A stretch of DNA of 64,000 nucleotides from Gammaproteobacteria bacterium (GCA_020445415.1 JAGRGP010000075.1:1-64000), one strand, 5' to 3'; positions 9,637 to 18,945 are shown, counted from the first letter of the stretch. Numbers and translations: made by a program. The notes: generated by a model from the sequence alone, not told the origin.

Positions 9637-10553
9637 TGGCCGATAGACGGAAACCTGGCTTGGAAGCGACCCGGGATAAAGGGTGGGTGCGTTCTCACAA
9701 GTGGCTGCTGCTGAGACGTGTTAGCCAGTTTGGAATCCTGGGTTTGTTCTTACTTGGACCCGTAGCCGGCGTTTGGATCGTAAAGGGCAATCTTGCCTTT
9801 AGCGAGACGTTGGATCTGTTACCGCTTACCGATCCGCATGTATTGCTGCAATCTCTGCTGGCGGGGGTGGATCCCCATAAGGAGGCGATCATAGGGGTGG
9901 CTATTGTGGTCATCTTCTATGCCCTGGTAGGGGGGCGGGTTTTCTGCTCCTGGGCCTGTCCGGTCAATCTGGTTAGCGATGCGGCTTGCTGTGTACGGCG
10001 CTGGCTGGGGATTAAATCCAGCACCCAGATCGACCGCTCCACACGTTATTGGGTGCTGGGGCTCACATTGGTATTCCCCGTGCTTACCGGAACCATTGTG
10101 TGGGAACTCTTTAACCCAGTGTCCATTGTCTTTCGTGGCATTGTATTCGGATGGGGCCTGGCTTGGGTACTGCTGGCAGGTATCTTTCTGTTTGACATCT
10201 TTGTGTCAAAGGACGGCTGGTGCGGGAGGGTTTGCCCGGTTGGAGCGTTCTATAGCCTGGTGGGCAGCAAGAGTCTGATCCGGGTGGTGGCGGACGACCG
10301 CGATAAATGCGACGACTGTATGGACTGTTTTGAGGTTTGCCCCGAGCAGCAAGTGATAAGGCCGGCGCTCTACGGAAAGGAGAAGGGCATAGGTCCGGTT
10401 ATCCTGTCTCCCAATTGCACCAATTGCGGGCGTTGTATCGATGTGTGCGCGAAAGACGTGTTCCACTTCGGCAGCCGATTTGCCAACGAGAAGCCGAAAA
10501 TGAATTCTACCGCCGAAGAGGCCGATGAGCGGAAATATGTCGACGCGGCTTGA
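9636..10553 (+). CDS. napH: Quinol dehydrogenase membrane subunit NapH
   Basis: An inner-membrane protein with about four transmembrane helices and the family motifs FCSWACPVN and CGRVCPVGAF. Two C-terminal 4Fe-4S motifs (CDDCMDCFEVCP and CTNCGRCIDVC) face the cytoplasm. It forms the NapGH quinol dehydrogenase. The ATG overlaps the napG stop by one base (TGATG), so translation is probably coupled. Confidence 0.95.
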   Translation: MADRRKPGLEATRDKGWVRSHKWLLLRRVSQFGILGLFLLGPVAGVWIVKGNLAFSETLDLLPLTDPHVLLQSLLAGVDPHKEAIIGVAIVVIFYALVGGRVFCSWACPVNLVSDAACCVRRWLGIKSSTQIDRSTRYWVLGLTLVFPVLTGTIVWELFNPVSIVFRGIVFGWGLAWVLLAGIFLFDIFVSKDGWCGRVCPVGAFYSLVGSKSLIRVVADDRDKCDDCMDCFEVCPEQQVIRPALYGKEKGIGPVILSPNCTNCGRCIDVCAKDVFHFGSRFANEKPKMNSTAEEADERKYVDAA

Positions 10554-10598
10554 TGACTTATATGTGGTATTCCAGATAGCGTGAAAACGGAGATAGAT

Positions 10599-11030
10599 AT
10601 GAAAAAGATGATAACAACCCTTATCGGTGGTTGCGCGGCCCTGGTCATTGCAGGAGCAGCGGTGGCTGGAGCTGTAGAATCTCTCAGAGGCGATCAGGAA
10701 TTGCCGGATCTGTCCAAGGAACCGGCGAAGCGGCAGCAACTGGTGGTTCGGGGAGGGATCGAACGTAGCTATAAGCTGCAACCACCAGTTATCCCCCATG
10801 AAATTGAGAAGGACGAGATCAATCTCAAGGTAAATACCTGTATGAACTGTCACAGTGAAAAAACCTTCGAACAAAAGAAGGCACCCAAGGTTGGAGATAG
10901 CCACTATGTGACAAGGGACGGCAAAGTACAGGGAACGCTTTCCAGCAGACGTTATTTCTGCAATCAGTGTCATGCACCCCAGGTGGTAGCGGACCCGCTA
11001 GTGGAGAATAACTTCGTCGGTGCAAAGTAA
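10599..11030 (+). CDS. napB: Periplasmic nitrate reductase diheme cytochrome c NapB
   Basis: The small electron-transfer subunit that donates electrons to NapA. It has an N-terminal signal sequence (MKKMITTLIGGCAALVIAGA) and two CxxCH heme sites, CMNCH near residue 81 and CNQCH near residue 121. The ATG at 10599 follows CGGAGAT. A GTG 18 bases upstream is possible but would add a charged extension. Confidence 0.95.
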   Translation: MKKMITTLIGGCAALVIAGAAVAGAVESLRGDQELPDLSKEPAKRQQLVVRGGIERSYKLQPPVIPHEIEKDEINLKVNTCMNCHSEKTFEQKKAPKVGDSHYVTRDGKVQGTLSSRRYFCNQCHAPQVVADPLVENNFVGAK

Positions 11031-11119
11031 GTCAACCGGAGCATAGTGGAATCCCCATCCGCAGATCGGGATTCCCCTTACCGGCGTTTCTATTTCAAGG
11101 CATATTTTAGGGGAAAGTG

Positions 11120-11713
11120 ATGACTTCGGGCGGTAAGAAAGGCACATTTGCAGTGCTGGTAGTGGGTGTTGTGCTGGGTATCGCCTTATGGGGCGGATTC
11201 AACTGGACTCTGGAATTGACGAATACCGAGCAGTTCTGCATAACCTGTCATGAGATGGAGGTCACGCCTTATGCGGAACTTCAGGAAACTGTCCATTTCA
11301 CCAACCGCACCGGTGTGCGGGCCACCTGTCCAGATTGTCATGTACCCAGGCCCTGGATTTACAAGATTGTGCGAAAGATCAGAGCATCCAACGAACTCTA
11401 TCACCACTTTGTCACCGGTGCCGTGGATACGGAAGAGAAGTTTGAGGCCAAGCGTATGCAACTGGCCCAGACTGTGTGGAAGGCGATGAAGGATACGGAT
11501 TCCCGTGAATGCCGTAACTGTCACAAGTTCAATTCCATGAACTTGGAAAAACAGCAGTCGCGTGCGGCTGATGCGCACGATCCTTACTACTGGGAGGCGA
11601 TTGACGGCAAGGAGCCCACCTTTACCTGTATCGATTGTCACAAGGGTATCGCCCATTCGTTACCAGAAGGTTTCGACCCTACCTGGAACTCTCCGGAAAC
11701 GACCGAGCAGTAG
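11120..11713 (+). CDS. napC: Tetraheme cytochrome c NapC/NirT family
   Basis: A membrane-anchored quinol-oxidising cytochrome. One N-terminal transmembrane helix (about residues 9-28) is followed by four CxxCH sites: CITCH (40-44), CPDCH (70-74), CRNCH (about 131) and CIDCH (about 171). It passes electrons from menaquinol/ubiquinol to NapB. A GGGGAAAG ribosome site precedes the tandem GTG-ATG; the ATG is taken. It is the last gene of the operon before a strong terminator. Confidence 0.95.
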   Translation: MTSGGKKGTFAVLVVGVVLGIALWGGFNWTLELTNTEQFCITCHEMEVTPYAELQETVHFTNRTGVRATCPDCHVPRPWIYKIVRKIRASNELYHHFVTGAVDTEEKFEAKRMQLAQTVWKAMKDTDSRECRNCHKFNSMNLEKQQSRAADAHDPYYWEAIDGKEPTFTCIDCHKGIAHSLPEGFDPTWNSPETTEQ

Positions 11714-11770
11714 TGACGATTGGTAAGCTGACCAGCTGATCGCCACCTCTGCCATCACGGGGTAGGGAGG

Positions 11771-11807
11771 ATAGCCTGGCGGAATAACACCAGGCTATTG
11801 TTTTTTT
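11771..11807 (+). terminator. Rho-independent terminator of the nap operon
   Basis: ATAGCCTGG (11771-11779) pairs with CCAGGCTAT (11790-11798) around a 10-base loop and is followed by a run of seven T's. It lies 57 bases after napC and before moaA, so moaA probably has its own promoter or relies on read-through. Confidence 0.9.
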
Positions 11808-11854
11808 CCGGTGAACGGGAAAGAATTGGCCACTGACCCCCGGGGAGTAACCTA

Positions 11855-12835
11855 ATGGCCCAGTTGATAGATTCCTTCGGACGCCGGGTGGAGTATCTGC
11901 GGCTGTCCGTTACCGACCGGTGTGATTTCCGATGTTTTTATTGCATTCCAAAAGGTTTCAAGGGCTTTTTTGAATCCAAAAACTGCCTCACACGCGACGA
12001 GTTTGTCCGGCTGGTCCGGTTGTTCAGCGAACTGGGGGTCGATAAGGTTCGGCTTACCGGAGGGGAGCCATTAGTCCGCAAGGATATTATCGAGATGGTC
12101 AGAAGCCTTTCCGAAATACCCGGGATCAATGATCTCTCCATGAGCACTAATGCTTCTCGACTGGAGGAGCACGCGGCAAGTCTCAAGCGGGCTGGCGTTA
12201 GCCGGATCAACGTGAGTCTGGATTCACTCGATTCCGGCCGATTTCGGGAGATAACACAGGGCGATTTGGAACGGGTTATCTCCGGTCTCAAGGCGGCTAG
12301 GCAGGCGGGTATTCATCCCATAAAGATCAACATGGTGGTGATGCGTGACCGAAACTTAGATGAGGTCGGCGATATGGTGGATTTCTGTATCGAGAATCGC
12401 TATACGCTGAGATTCATCGAAACCATGCCCGTTGGCGCCGCAGGGCAGGACGCCAGAAATAGCTATGTGAGTTTGGAGGAGGTGCGGTGTATTCTGGAAC
12501 AGCGCTTCGAATTTGAACCGTCAAAAATGCGCGGCGCCGGGCCTGCAAAGTATCTCCGAGTTAAGGGCAAGCGGTTAAAAATCGGATTTATAACTCCGAT
12601 GTCTCAACATTTTTGCGAAAGCTGTAACCGGGTACGCCTATCGGCGGAAGGCGTGCTCTATCTGTGCCTGGGGCAACAGGATCAGTTGGAATTACGGCCG
12701 TTGCTTAGGCAGGAAGCAAGCGACGAGCAGATTAAGAACGCCATCTTGGAGGCTATTTCCCGCAAGCCGGAAAGGCATGACTTTAATAATCGTCCACAAC
12801 AGGTGGTACGAGTGATGTCGATGACCGGTGGTTAG
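11855..12835 (+). CDS. moaA: GTP 3',8-cyclase MoaA
   Basis: A radical SAM enzyme that carries out the first step of molybdenum cofactor synthesis. The SAM cluster motif CDFRCFYC is at residues 23-30. The C-terminal cluster motif CESCNRVRLS with a later cysteine (LYLCLG) binds the second 4Fe-4S cluster. The protein ends in Gly-Gly, as active MoaA does. Its position just after the nap operon fits NapA's need for molybdopterin. The GGGGAG site at 11840-11845 supports the start. Confidence 0.95.
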   Translation: MAQLIDSFGRRVEYLRLSVTDRCDFRCFYCIPKGFKGFFESKNCLTRDEFVRLVRLFSELGVDKVRLTGGEPLVRKDIIEMVRSLSEIPGINDLSMSTNASRLEEHAASLKRAGVSRINVSLDSLDSGRFREITQGDLERVISGLKAARQAGIHPIKINMVVMRDRNLDEVGDMVDFCIENRYTLRFIETMPVGAAGQDARNSYVSLEEVRCILEQRFEFEPSKMRGAGPAKYLRVKGKRLKIGFITPMSQHFCESCNRVRLSAEGVLYLCLGQQDQLELRPLLRQEASDEQIKNAILEAISRKPERHDFNNRPQQVVRVMSMTGG

Positions 12836-12841
12836 TCCGAT

Positions 12842-13141
12842 TTAAGGCAAGACCTTCTTAAAAGGCTTAATCACAACCTGTGAAAATACACCCGTCAAGG
12901 TGTATGGATCGTTCTCGGCCCATGCCCTTGCTTCGGCGATGTCGTTGAATTCTGCGACGATCAGGCTCCCGGTAAAACCAGCGGGGCCCGGGTCGTCACT
13001 GTCGATCGCCGGATGTGGCCCCGCGAGCAGCAGACGCCCATCGCTCTGTAATTCCCTAAGCCTTTCCAGATGCTTTGGCCTGGCTTGCATTCTCGCATCC
13101 AGGCTGTCTTCCCGATCGGTGGCAATAATCGCATAGTACAT
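12842..13141 (-). CDS. yciI: YciI family protein
   Basis: A 99-residue protein beginning MYYAIIATDREDSL, with the conserved RPKHLERLRELQ and GSLIVAEFNDIAEA segments of the YciI/YCII dimeric ferredoxin-like fold. The biochemical role in E. coli is unknown. AAGGAG lies eight bases before the ATG at 13141. It is immediately downstream of yciB with one base between them, so the two are co-transcribed. Longer upstream in-frame starts would run into yciB and are rejected. Confidence 0.85.
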   Translation of the reverse strand: MYYAIIATDREDSLDARMQARPKHLERLRELQSDGRLLLAGPHPAIDSDDPGPAGFTGSLIVAEFNDIAEARAWAENDPYTLTGVFSQVVIKPFKKVLP

Positions 13142-13142
13142 G

Positions 13143-13694
13143 TCATCGCTCCTTCTGGATGGTTTTTTGTTCCTGCGCGTGACGGGCAATATAGAATGCC
13201 TGCAGTAGAACAAATATCATGGTCAACCCTAGCATGCCAAACAGCTTGAAATTCACCCATGTCTCTTCGGCATAGTTGAAAGCCACATAGAGATTCAGCA
13301 GACCGGACGCGAAGAAAAACAACGCCCACGCAAGATTCAGCCGATTCCAGATTGTGGCCGGCAGTTCGACGGCATGACCCATCATGCGAGCCACCATATT
13401 TTTTTTTCCGATGAGCTGGCTGCCCAAAAAAACGATGCCGAAAAGCCAGTTGACCACGGTAGGTTTCCACTTGATGAAGAGCGGGTCTCTCAGGGCGAGC
13501 GTCAACCCACCGAATAGTATGAGAAGGGCTAGCGTGACCAAATGCATTTTCTCAACATGTCGGCGAACAAACCAGAAATACCCGACCTGCAAGATAGACG
13601 CACCTATCGCAACTTCTGTTGCCACATAGATATCATAGTATTGATAAGCTATGAAAAACAATAAAATAGGGAAAAAATCTATAATTAACTTCAT
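13143..13694 (-). CDS. yciB: Inner membrane septation protein YciB (IspZ)
   Basis: A 183-residue protein with five hydrophobic segments, starting MKLIIDFFPILLFFIAY, the YciB/IspZ signature. The motif KPTVVNWLFG in the middle and NLYVAF near the C-terminus are conserved in the family. YciB takes part in envelope integrity and septum placement together with YciA/ZipA-linked factors. It forms an operon with yciI, as in enterobacteria. Confidence 0.93.
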   Translation of the reverse strand: MKLIIDFFPILLFFIAYQYYDIYVATEVAIGASILQVGYFWFVRRHVEKMHLVTLALLILFGGLTLALRDPLFIKWKPTVVNWLFGIVFLGSQLIGKKNMVARMMGHAVELPATIWNRLNLAWALFFFASGLLNLYVAFNYAEETWVNFKLFGMLGLTMIFVLLQAFYIARHAQEQKTIQKER

Positions 13695-13794
13695 GTATTA
13701 TGTTGGGGGCTGAATGAAGAAAACTGAAAAATGGCTGACGGTCGGGATTCCATTTCCGGCCGCTTTGCCATCGTGACTTGGTTTGTTCCACCCA

Positions 13795-14565
13795 TCAATG
13801 AAATACCCTGGTCTCTGGCCAGTCCCGGTGAAAACGCTCAATGACCCGACTTACCTCCGGTGGATAATTCTGGATGTCGATTTGCTGCATTCCTTCAGCG
13901 AAAAACTGCGGCGCAGATTCCGGCAGCTCGTTGGCGACATCCGCGAAAGCTATATCCATTAGATCTGGAGACAGCGCTCTGGTGGCAACGATTGCCCGGT
14001 TGAGAAGTAGAATTTTCCGCGCGTCCGTGCTTATTCCAGTGGATTTTTCCGGTCCTGTCCCGACCGACGAACGAGAAAGGGCAAGCATCACGTCGCTCAT
14101 GACATGGAACAAATAGACCAGACTCGAATGTTCCGCGGTGTGATTTGCCAAACGGGCGAGTCCGTTTACTACGAGCTCGATAGAGCGTAACGATCCCTGC
14201 CGTTGCAGCGTCCACAGTGTCAGTGATACAGCTAGCTGCTCGATCCGTTCTACCTGGTCCCTCTGTTTCAAGTCCGTGGCTAACTGAGCTAGCTCACCCA
14301 ATATGCCTAGCCCGTAATCACAGAGTTCGCTGACATTGATACTGCGTGAAGGAATATTATGTAACTCGCTTATATTATTGTTATTATCAATGTTGACCGT
14401 CTTGAGGGCGTCAACCAGTGCGGGAACGATCTTATCTAATAGCTCCGCCGGTGCCTCGGTCTGGAGTATCACGCCGTCCCGTGAACTCCTGGCAGTGGCA
14501 ATTTCCTGGATAACGTCCGCCAAATTGTCCGCAAACCATCCGAGATCTTGTGGGGGTAGTTCCAT
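13795..14565 (-). CDS. Uncharacterised 256-residue protein
   Basis: I do not recognise this family. The product is acidic, soluble and predicted mostly alpha-helical with no signal peptide, no cysteine motif and no nucleotide-binding motif. A short asparagine-rich patch (DNNNNISEL, about residues 80-88) probably marks a loop. It starts with an ATG at 14565 and lies upstream of yciB on the same strand with a 100-base gap. It is divergent from the PHP-domain gene by 90 bases. Codon use looks like that of its neighbours, so it seems a resident gene rather than an import. Confidence 0.7.
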   Translation of the reverse strand: MELPPQDLGWFADNLADVIQEIATARSSRDGVILQTEAPAELLDKIVPALVDALKTVNIDNNNNISELHNIPSRSINVSELCDYGLGILGELAQLATDLKQRDQVERIEQLAVSLTLWTLQRQGSLRSIELVVNGLARLANHTAEHSSLVYLFHVMSDVMLALSRSSVGTGPEKSTGISTDARKILLLNRAIVATRALSPDLMDIAFADVANELPESAPQFFAEGMQQIDIQNYPPEVSRVIERFHRDWPETRVFH

Positions 14566-14655
14566 GGTTGGATTCTATCAGCAGTCGGTCGGTTCGTCTG
14601 CGTGACTCTTAAAAAGGTTGCACCCTGAATCTCGCATACCCAATACCATTTATTT

Positions 14656-15501
14656 ATGACAATGATCTACGATCTTCACACTCACTCGACGGCTTCGGAC
14701 GGTACGCTCACCCCCACGCAATTGGTCGAGCGGGCAACGGCCGCGGGTGTCAAGGTGTTGGCCTTGACGGATCATGACACTTTGGATGGGATCCCAGAGG
14801 GGATGGTCGAAGCACGGCGGCAGGGGATCAGGATGGTACCCGGAGTTGAAGTATCGGTCACCTGGGGTGGGCGGGTGATTCATGTCGTCGGATTGGGGAT
14901 CGATCCTGACTGTGAGCAACTTCGCGCGGGACTGATGTCGCTACGGGAATTTCGCAGTTGGCGCGCTATCGAAATCGCTCGGCAACTCGAAAAGGCGGGA
15001 ATCCCGGGTGCCTACGAAGGGGCGAAAGCACTTTCCGGGGGGCACCTTATTGCAAGGACACATTTCGCCCGATTTCTAGTCGGTCAAGGGATCGTAAAGG
15101 AACTGAAGAGTGTGTTTAAACACTATCTGGTAAGGGGGCGGCCTGGATACGTAGCCGGTAACTGGGCGGAGTTGGGTGAGGCAGTATCATGGATTAAACA
15201 AGCGGGTGGCCAGGCAGTAGTTGCCCACCCCGCGCGTTACCGATTCACCCATAGTAAATTACAGCGGCTGCTCGGCGAATTTCGCGAAGCAGGGGGAGAA
15301 GGCATGGAGGTGGTATCGGGTAGCCACAACCGGGAGGATGCCTTGGCGATGGCCCGCCATGCGAAACAATCTGGCCTGCTGGCGTCGGCTGGCTCTGATT
15401 ATCATGGCCCCGACCATACCTGGGTTGAGTTGGGCCGTATCCCGGAGCTTCCGTCGGGAATCGCCCCCATCTGGAATGAATGGCCAGCATTTGTCTCCTA
15501 A
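14656..15501 (+). CDS. rnm: PHP-domain exonuclease/phosphatase (RNase AM / TrpH-YciV family)
   Basis: A 281-residue PHP-domain protein. Metal ligands are visible in DLHTHSTASDG near the N-terminus, LTDHDTLDG, an internal GxEVSV segment, VAHPARY, and the C-terminal GSDYHGPDH. In E. coli the homologue (YciV) is a 5'-3' exoribonuclease that trims 5S and 23S rRNA and also hydrolyses 3',5'-bisphosphonucleotides. The yci context (yciO next) supports the orthology. A second ATG at 14662 is possible. Confidence 0.87.
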   Translation: MTMIYDLHTHSTASDGTLTPTQLVERATAAGVKVLALTDHDTLDGIPEGMVEARRQGIRMVPGVEVSVTWGGRVIHVVGLGIDPDCEQLRAGLMSLREFRSWRAIEIARQLEKAGIPGAYEGAKALSGGHLIARTHFARFLVGQGIVKELKSVFKHYLVRGRPGYVAGNWAELGEAVSWIKQAGGQAVVAHPARYRFTHSKLQRLLGEFREAGGEGMEVVSGSHNREDALAMARHAKQSGLLASAGSDYHGPDHTWVELGRIPELPSGIAPIWNEWPAFVS

Positions 15502-15559
15502 CAATCATAGCGATGGGGTATCATACGGGTTTTACCCAGGGTTGTTTCGCCCGACCTCC

Positions 15560-16186
15560 ATGTCACAGTTTTTCCAAATCCACCCCGACAATCCCCAGGC
15601 GAGACTCATCAGGCAGGCAGTGGAAATTATCCGTCAAGGGGGGTTGGTCATCTATCCGACGGATTCAAGCTATGCTCTGGGTTGCCAGATAGGTGACAAG
15701 GCGGCGATGGAGCGGATCCGGAGAATTCGCCGGTTAGATGATAATCACAATTTTACGCTGGTTTGCCGGGATCTTTCCGAGATTGCCAGCTACGCCAGGA
15801 TCGACAACCAGCATTATCGACTCTTGAAAAACCTGACCCCGGGTCCCTACACGTTCATTCACCGAGCAACCAAACAGGTACCCAGGCGTTTGCAGAACCC
15901 CCGCCGTAAAACGATTGGAATCCGTGTTCCAGACAATCGAATTGTTCAGGCACTTTTGGCCGAGCTGGGCGAGCCGATAATGAGTTCCACCCTCATCTTG
16001 CCGGGAGATCACATGCCGTTGACGGATCCGTACGAGATGAAGGACAGTCTATCCCACGCGGTGGATCTGATTATCGACGGAGGTTATTGTGGGTTTGAAC
16101 CCACGACCGTGGTGGATATGGAGGGTGATACACCCAAAGTGCTCAGGCTCGGTAAAGGGGATGCAGTCATGCTCGAACAGGTATAA
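15560..16186 (+). CDS. YciO-like L-threonylcarbamoyladenylate synthase family protein
   Basis: A 208-residue Sua5/YrdC/YciO-domain protein (GGLVIYPTDSSYALGC, NFTLVCRDLSEI, TIGIRVPDN). YrdC/TsaC make threonylcarbamoyl-AMP for tRNA t6A. YciO is a paralogue with weak or different activity, and the linkage to the PHP gene and length favour YciO. The ATG at 15560 lacks a strong ribosome site but starts the domain cleanly. A much longer open frame extends upstream within the PHP gene and is not used. Confidence 0.85.
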   Translation: MSQFFQIHPDNPQARLIRQAVEIIRQGGLVIYPTDSSYALGCQIGDKAAMERIRRIRRLDDNHNFTLVCRDLSEIASYARIDNQHYRLLKNLTPGPYTFIHRATKQVPRRLQNPRRKTIGIRVPDNRIVQALLAELGEPIMSSTLILPGDHMPLTDPYEMKDSLSHAVDLIIDGGYCGFEPTTVVDMEGDTPKVLRLGKGDAVMLEQV

Positions 16187-16193
16187 TCACAGC

Positions 16194-16874
16194 GTGGAAG
16201 GATTAACGATCATTCAGAAGGTTGCGGTTTTCACGCCCCCAGTGCTGCTCGCGGTAACATTGCACGAAGCGGCTCACGGTTGGGTTGCCGGCAGACTGGG
16301 GGATACTACCGCCCTTAGACTTGGCAGGGTGACCGTGAATCCGCTCAAGCATATCGATCCGGTAGGAACGGTTCTGGTACCGCTACTGACCATGTTTACC
16401 GGCTTTGTCTTCGGTTGGGCAAAACCGGTTCCGGTTAATTGGCGCAACCTAAATCACCCGCGCCGAGACATGGCGTTAGTAGCCGTCGCCGGTCCTGCCG
16501 CCAATCTGATCATGGCGCTGATCTGGGCGCTGGTGATTCGCGCGGGTGGTGAAATTCTTCCTTACTCGGAGTGGGTGGCAATGCCGCTCATTTATATGGG
16601 CGCGGCAGGTATATTGATCAATATCATACTCATGGCGCTCAACCTGCTTCCCATACTGCCACTGGATGGTGGTCGTATCATGAATTCCTTACTACCTCCC
16701 ACTGTTTCACAGCAGTTTTCCAGGCTGGAACCCTATGGTTTGATCATCATCGTACTTCTGCTGGTATCCGGAGTTCTCGGTAAGCTATTGTGGCCGATTT
16801 CTTCGTTTTTCATAGCCTTACTGCCGGTTCCTGAGATCCTGGTTCAACGACTTATTCAGTTCATATTCACCTGA
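16194..16874 (+). CDS. Site-2 protease family membrane metalloprotease (M50)
   Basis: A 226-residue multi-spanning membrane protein. The zinc motif HEAAH lies at residues 24-28 and the second ligand motif in NLLPILPLDGGR. The compact S2P-like form with no PDZ domain is common next to trpS in Proteobacteria, with unknown substrate. I take the GTG at 16194, just after the yciO stop; an ATG at 16161 would overlap yciO by 26 bases. Confidence 0.85.
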   Translation: MEGLTIIQKVAVFTPPVLLAVTLHEAAHGWVAGRLGDTTALRLGRVTVNPLKHIDPVGTVLVPLLTMFTGFVFGWAKPVPVNWRNLNHPRRDMALVAVAGPAANLIMALIWALVIRAGGEILPYSEWVAMPLIYMGAAGILINIILMALNLLPILPLDGGRIMNSLLPPTVSQQFSRLEPYGLIIIVLLLVSGVLGKLLWPISSFFIALLPVPEILVQRLIQFIFT

Positions 16875-16892
16875 TTTTCAAAGGAGCAGATA

Positions 16893-18110
16893 TTGAATCC
16901 CGTTTCTTCCCAGCACACGCGTGTTCTTTCCGGTATGCGGCCTACCGGCAGCCTACACTTGGGGCATTATCACGGGGTTTTAAAAAATTGGCTGCAGCTG
17001 CAGTACCAGTACGAATGCTTTTTTTTCATTGCCGATTGGCACGCACTGACCACTCACTACGAAGATCCAGAGGTTATTCCCGGAAGCGTTTGGGAGATGG
17101 TGATAGATTGGTTGGCAGCTGGAATCAGCCATACCGATTCGAAATTATTCATTCAATCGATGGTCCCCGAGCACGCCGAGTTACATCTATTGTTGTCCAT
17201 GATCACGCCGTTAGGTTGGCTGGAAAGGGTACCCAGCTATAAGGATCAACAGGACAGACTAAAGAATCTCGATTTAGCGACCTATGGATTTTTGGGTTAT
17301 CCATTGCTGCAGGCAGCGGATATTTTGATCTACCGGGCTGGCTTGGTACCCGTGGGAGAAGACCAGGTGGCACACGTCGAGTTGACCCGGGAGGTCGCGC
17401 GCCGCTTCAATCACATTTACGGCCGGGAGCCAGGCTTCGAAGAAAAGGCCGATCAAGCCAGAAAGAAGATGGGCAAGAAGGCCGCAAAGCTGTATAACCA
17501 CTACCGCAAGGCGTTCCAGGAAAACGGAGATCACCAGGCGCTGGAGGCGGCCCAGGCACTTCTGGAAGAACAACAAAACATTACCGTCAACGACCGGGAA
17601 CGCTTGTTCGGATATCTGGAGGGAAGCGGCAGGCTGATCTTGCCCGAGCCCATGCCATTGTTGACCAAGGCTTCTAAAATGCCTGGTCTGGACGGGCAAA
17701 AGATGTCCAAGTCTTATCACAATACCATCGCCCTGAGGGATGAGCCTGAGATCGTTGAGAAGGCGCTCCGGACCATGCCGACGGATACCAATCGGGTGCG
17801 GCGCAGCGATCCCGGGGATCCGGCGAAATGCCCGGTTTGGCAATTTCACGAAGTTTATTCGAATGAAGAGGTCAAACACTGGGCTGCCAACGGATGTCGC
17901 ACCGCGGGTATCGGATGCGTCGAGTGCAAACAGCCGGTAATCGAGTCCGTGCTGGCGGAGCTCAGGCCAATTCAGGAACGTGCCAGGGAATTCGAGGCGC
18001 AGCCTGAGCTGGTGCGATCGATTATCGCCGAAGGCAGCGAGGCCGCCAGGCATGTCGCTCAAACTACCATGGTCGAGGTAAGAGAGGCCATGTCGATGAA
18101 ACATCTCTGA
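16893..18110 (+). CDS. trpS: Tryptophan--tRNA ligase
   Basis: A class I aminoacyl-tRNA synthetase of 405 residues. The HIGH-type motif is HLGHYHG and the KMSKS motif is KMSKSYHN. It starts at TTG 16893 with AAGGAG eight bases upstream; the next in-frame ATG would remove part of the nucleotide-binding region (SGMRPTGSLHLGH). It is longer than the E. coli enzyme owing to a charged insertion between the two motifs (around residues 180-235), a known variant. It heads the trpS-scpA-scpB-rluB run. Confidence 0.95.
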   Translation: MNPVSSQHTRVLSGMRPTGSLHLGHYHGVLKNWLQLQYQYECFFFIADWHALTTHYEDPEVIPGSVWEMVIDWLAAGISHTDSKLFIQSMVPEHAELHLLLSMITPLGWLERVPSYKDQQDRLKNLDLATYGFLGYPLLQAADILIYRAGLVPVGEDQVAHVELTREVARRFNHIYGREPGFEEKADQARKKMGKKAAKLYNHYRKAFQENGDHQALEAAQALLEEQQNITVNDRERLFGYLEGSGRLILPEPMPLLTKASKMPGLDGQKMSKSYHNTIALRDEPEIVEKALRTMPTDTNRVRRSDPGDPAKCPVWQFHEVYSNEEVKHWAANGCRTAGIGCVECKQPVIESVLAELRPIQERAREFEAQPELVRSIIAEGSEAARHVAQTTMVEVREAMSMKHL

Positions 18111-18117
18111 GGAAAAA

Positions 18118-18945
18118 ATGGGGCCATCAATAACGGTCCAGACTGGGCACAGTCAACCGGAGCAGCGCGAGATGCCATTTGCCGTGGTGCAGGGTGAACC
18201 CTGGTCGACGCTGCCAAGGGATCTCTATATCCCGCCAGATGCCCTAGAGGTCTTTTTGGATGCGTTCGAAGGCCCGCTTGACTTGCTGCTCTACCTAATT
18301 AAGCGCCAGAATCTCGATATCCTGGAGATTCCCATCGCTCAGATCACGGCGCAATACATGGAATACGTCGAACTCATGAAGGAGTTACGATTGGAGTTGG
18401 CCGCAGAGTACCTGGTGATGGCCGCCATGCTTGCCGAGATCAAATCCCGGATGTTGCTGCCAACCTCTCAGGACGAAGATGAAGGGGAAATCGATCCTCG
18501 AGCAGAGCTAATTCGGCGGCTCCAAGAGTACGAGCGTTACAAACAGGCGGCGGAAGACCTGGATGCCTTGCCGCGGCTGGGAAGGGATGTCTTTCCGGTG
18601 CAAGTTGAGGCACCCGACCGCACGCTTTCCCGGCGCCCACCGGACGTTGATTTGCGCGAAGTGCTGAGCGCGCTGGCCGGAGTTTTGCGACGAGCAGAGA
18701 TGTTTGGACACCACCGGGTGGAAACCGAAATCCTTTCGGTGCGGGAACGGATGAGCATGGTATTGGAGCGGATCACTACCGATTCATTCACCGAATTCAG
18801 TACTTTGTTTACTATCGAAGAAGGACGTCAAGGGGTAGTAGTGACTTTTCTGGCAATACTCGAACTCATCCGGAATGCCTTGGTGGAGATAGTGCAGGCG
18901 GAATCCTTCGGCCCGATTCACTTGAAAGCGGCATCTAGTCGATGA
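18118..18945 (+). CDS. scpA: Segregation and condensation protein A
   Basis: The kleisin of the bacterial SMC/MksB-type complex, bridging SMC heads and ScpB. The conserved N-terminal segment FEGPLDLLLYLIKRQNLDI lies near residue 50, ahead of helical linker and the C-terminal winged helix (SFTEFSTLF). An N-terminal extension of about 40 residues is unusual but typical for this lineage. GAGGA precedes the ATG by six bases. It overlaps scpB by four bases. Confidence 0.93.
   Translation: MGPSITVQTGHSQPEQREMPFAVVQGEPWSTLPRDLYIPPDALEVFLDAFEGPLDLLLYLIKRQNLDILEIPIAQITAQYMEYVELMKELRLELAAEYLVMAAMLAEIKSRMLLPTSQDEDEGEIDPRAELIRRLQEYERYKQAAEDLDALPRLGRDVFPVQVEAPDRTLSRRPPDVDLREVLSALAGVLRRAEMFGHHRVETEILSVRERMSMVLERITTDSFTEFSTLFTIEEGRQGVVVTFLAILELIRNALVEIVQAESFGPIHLKAASSR

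Noticed and set aside
17274..18104. A 276-codon minus-strand frame inside trpS
   Set aside because: It is the antisense shadow of trpS, which carries intact HIGH and KMSKS motifs.
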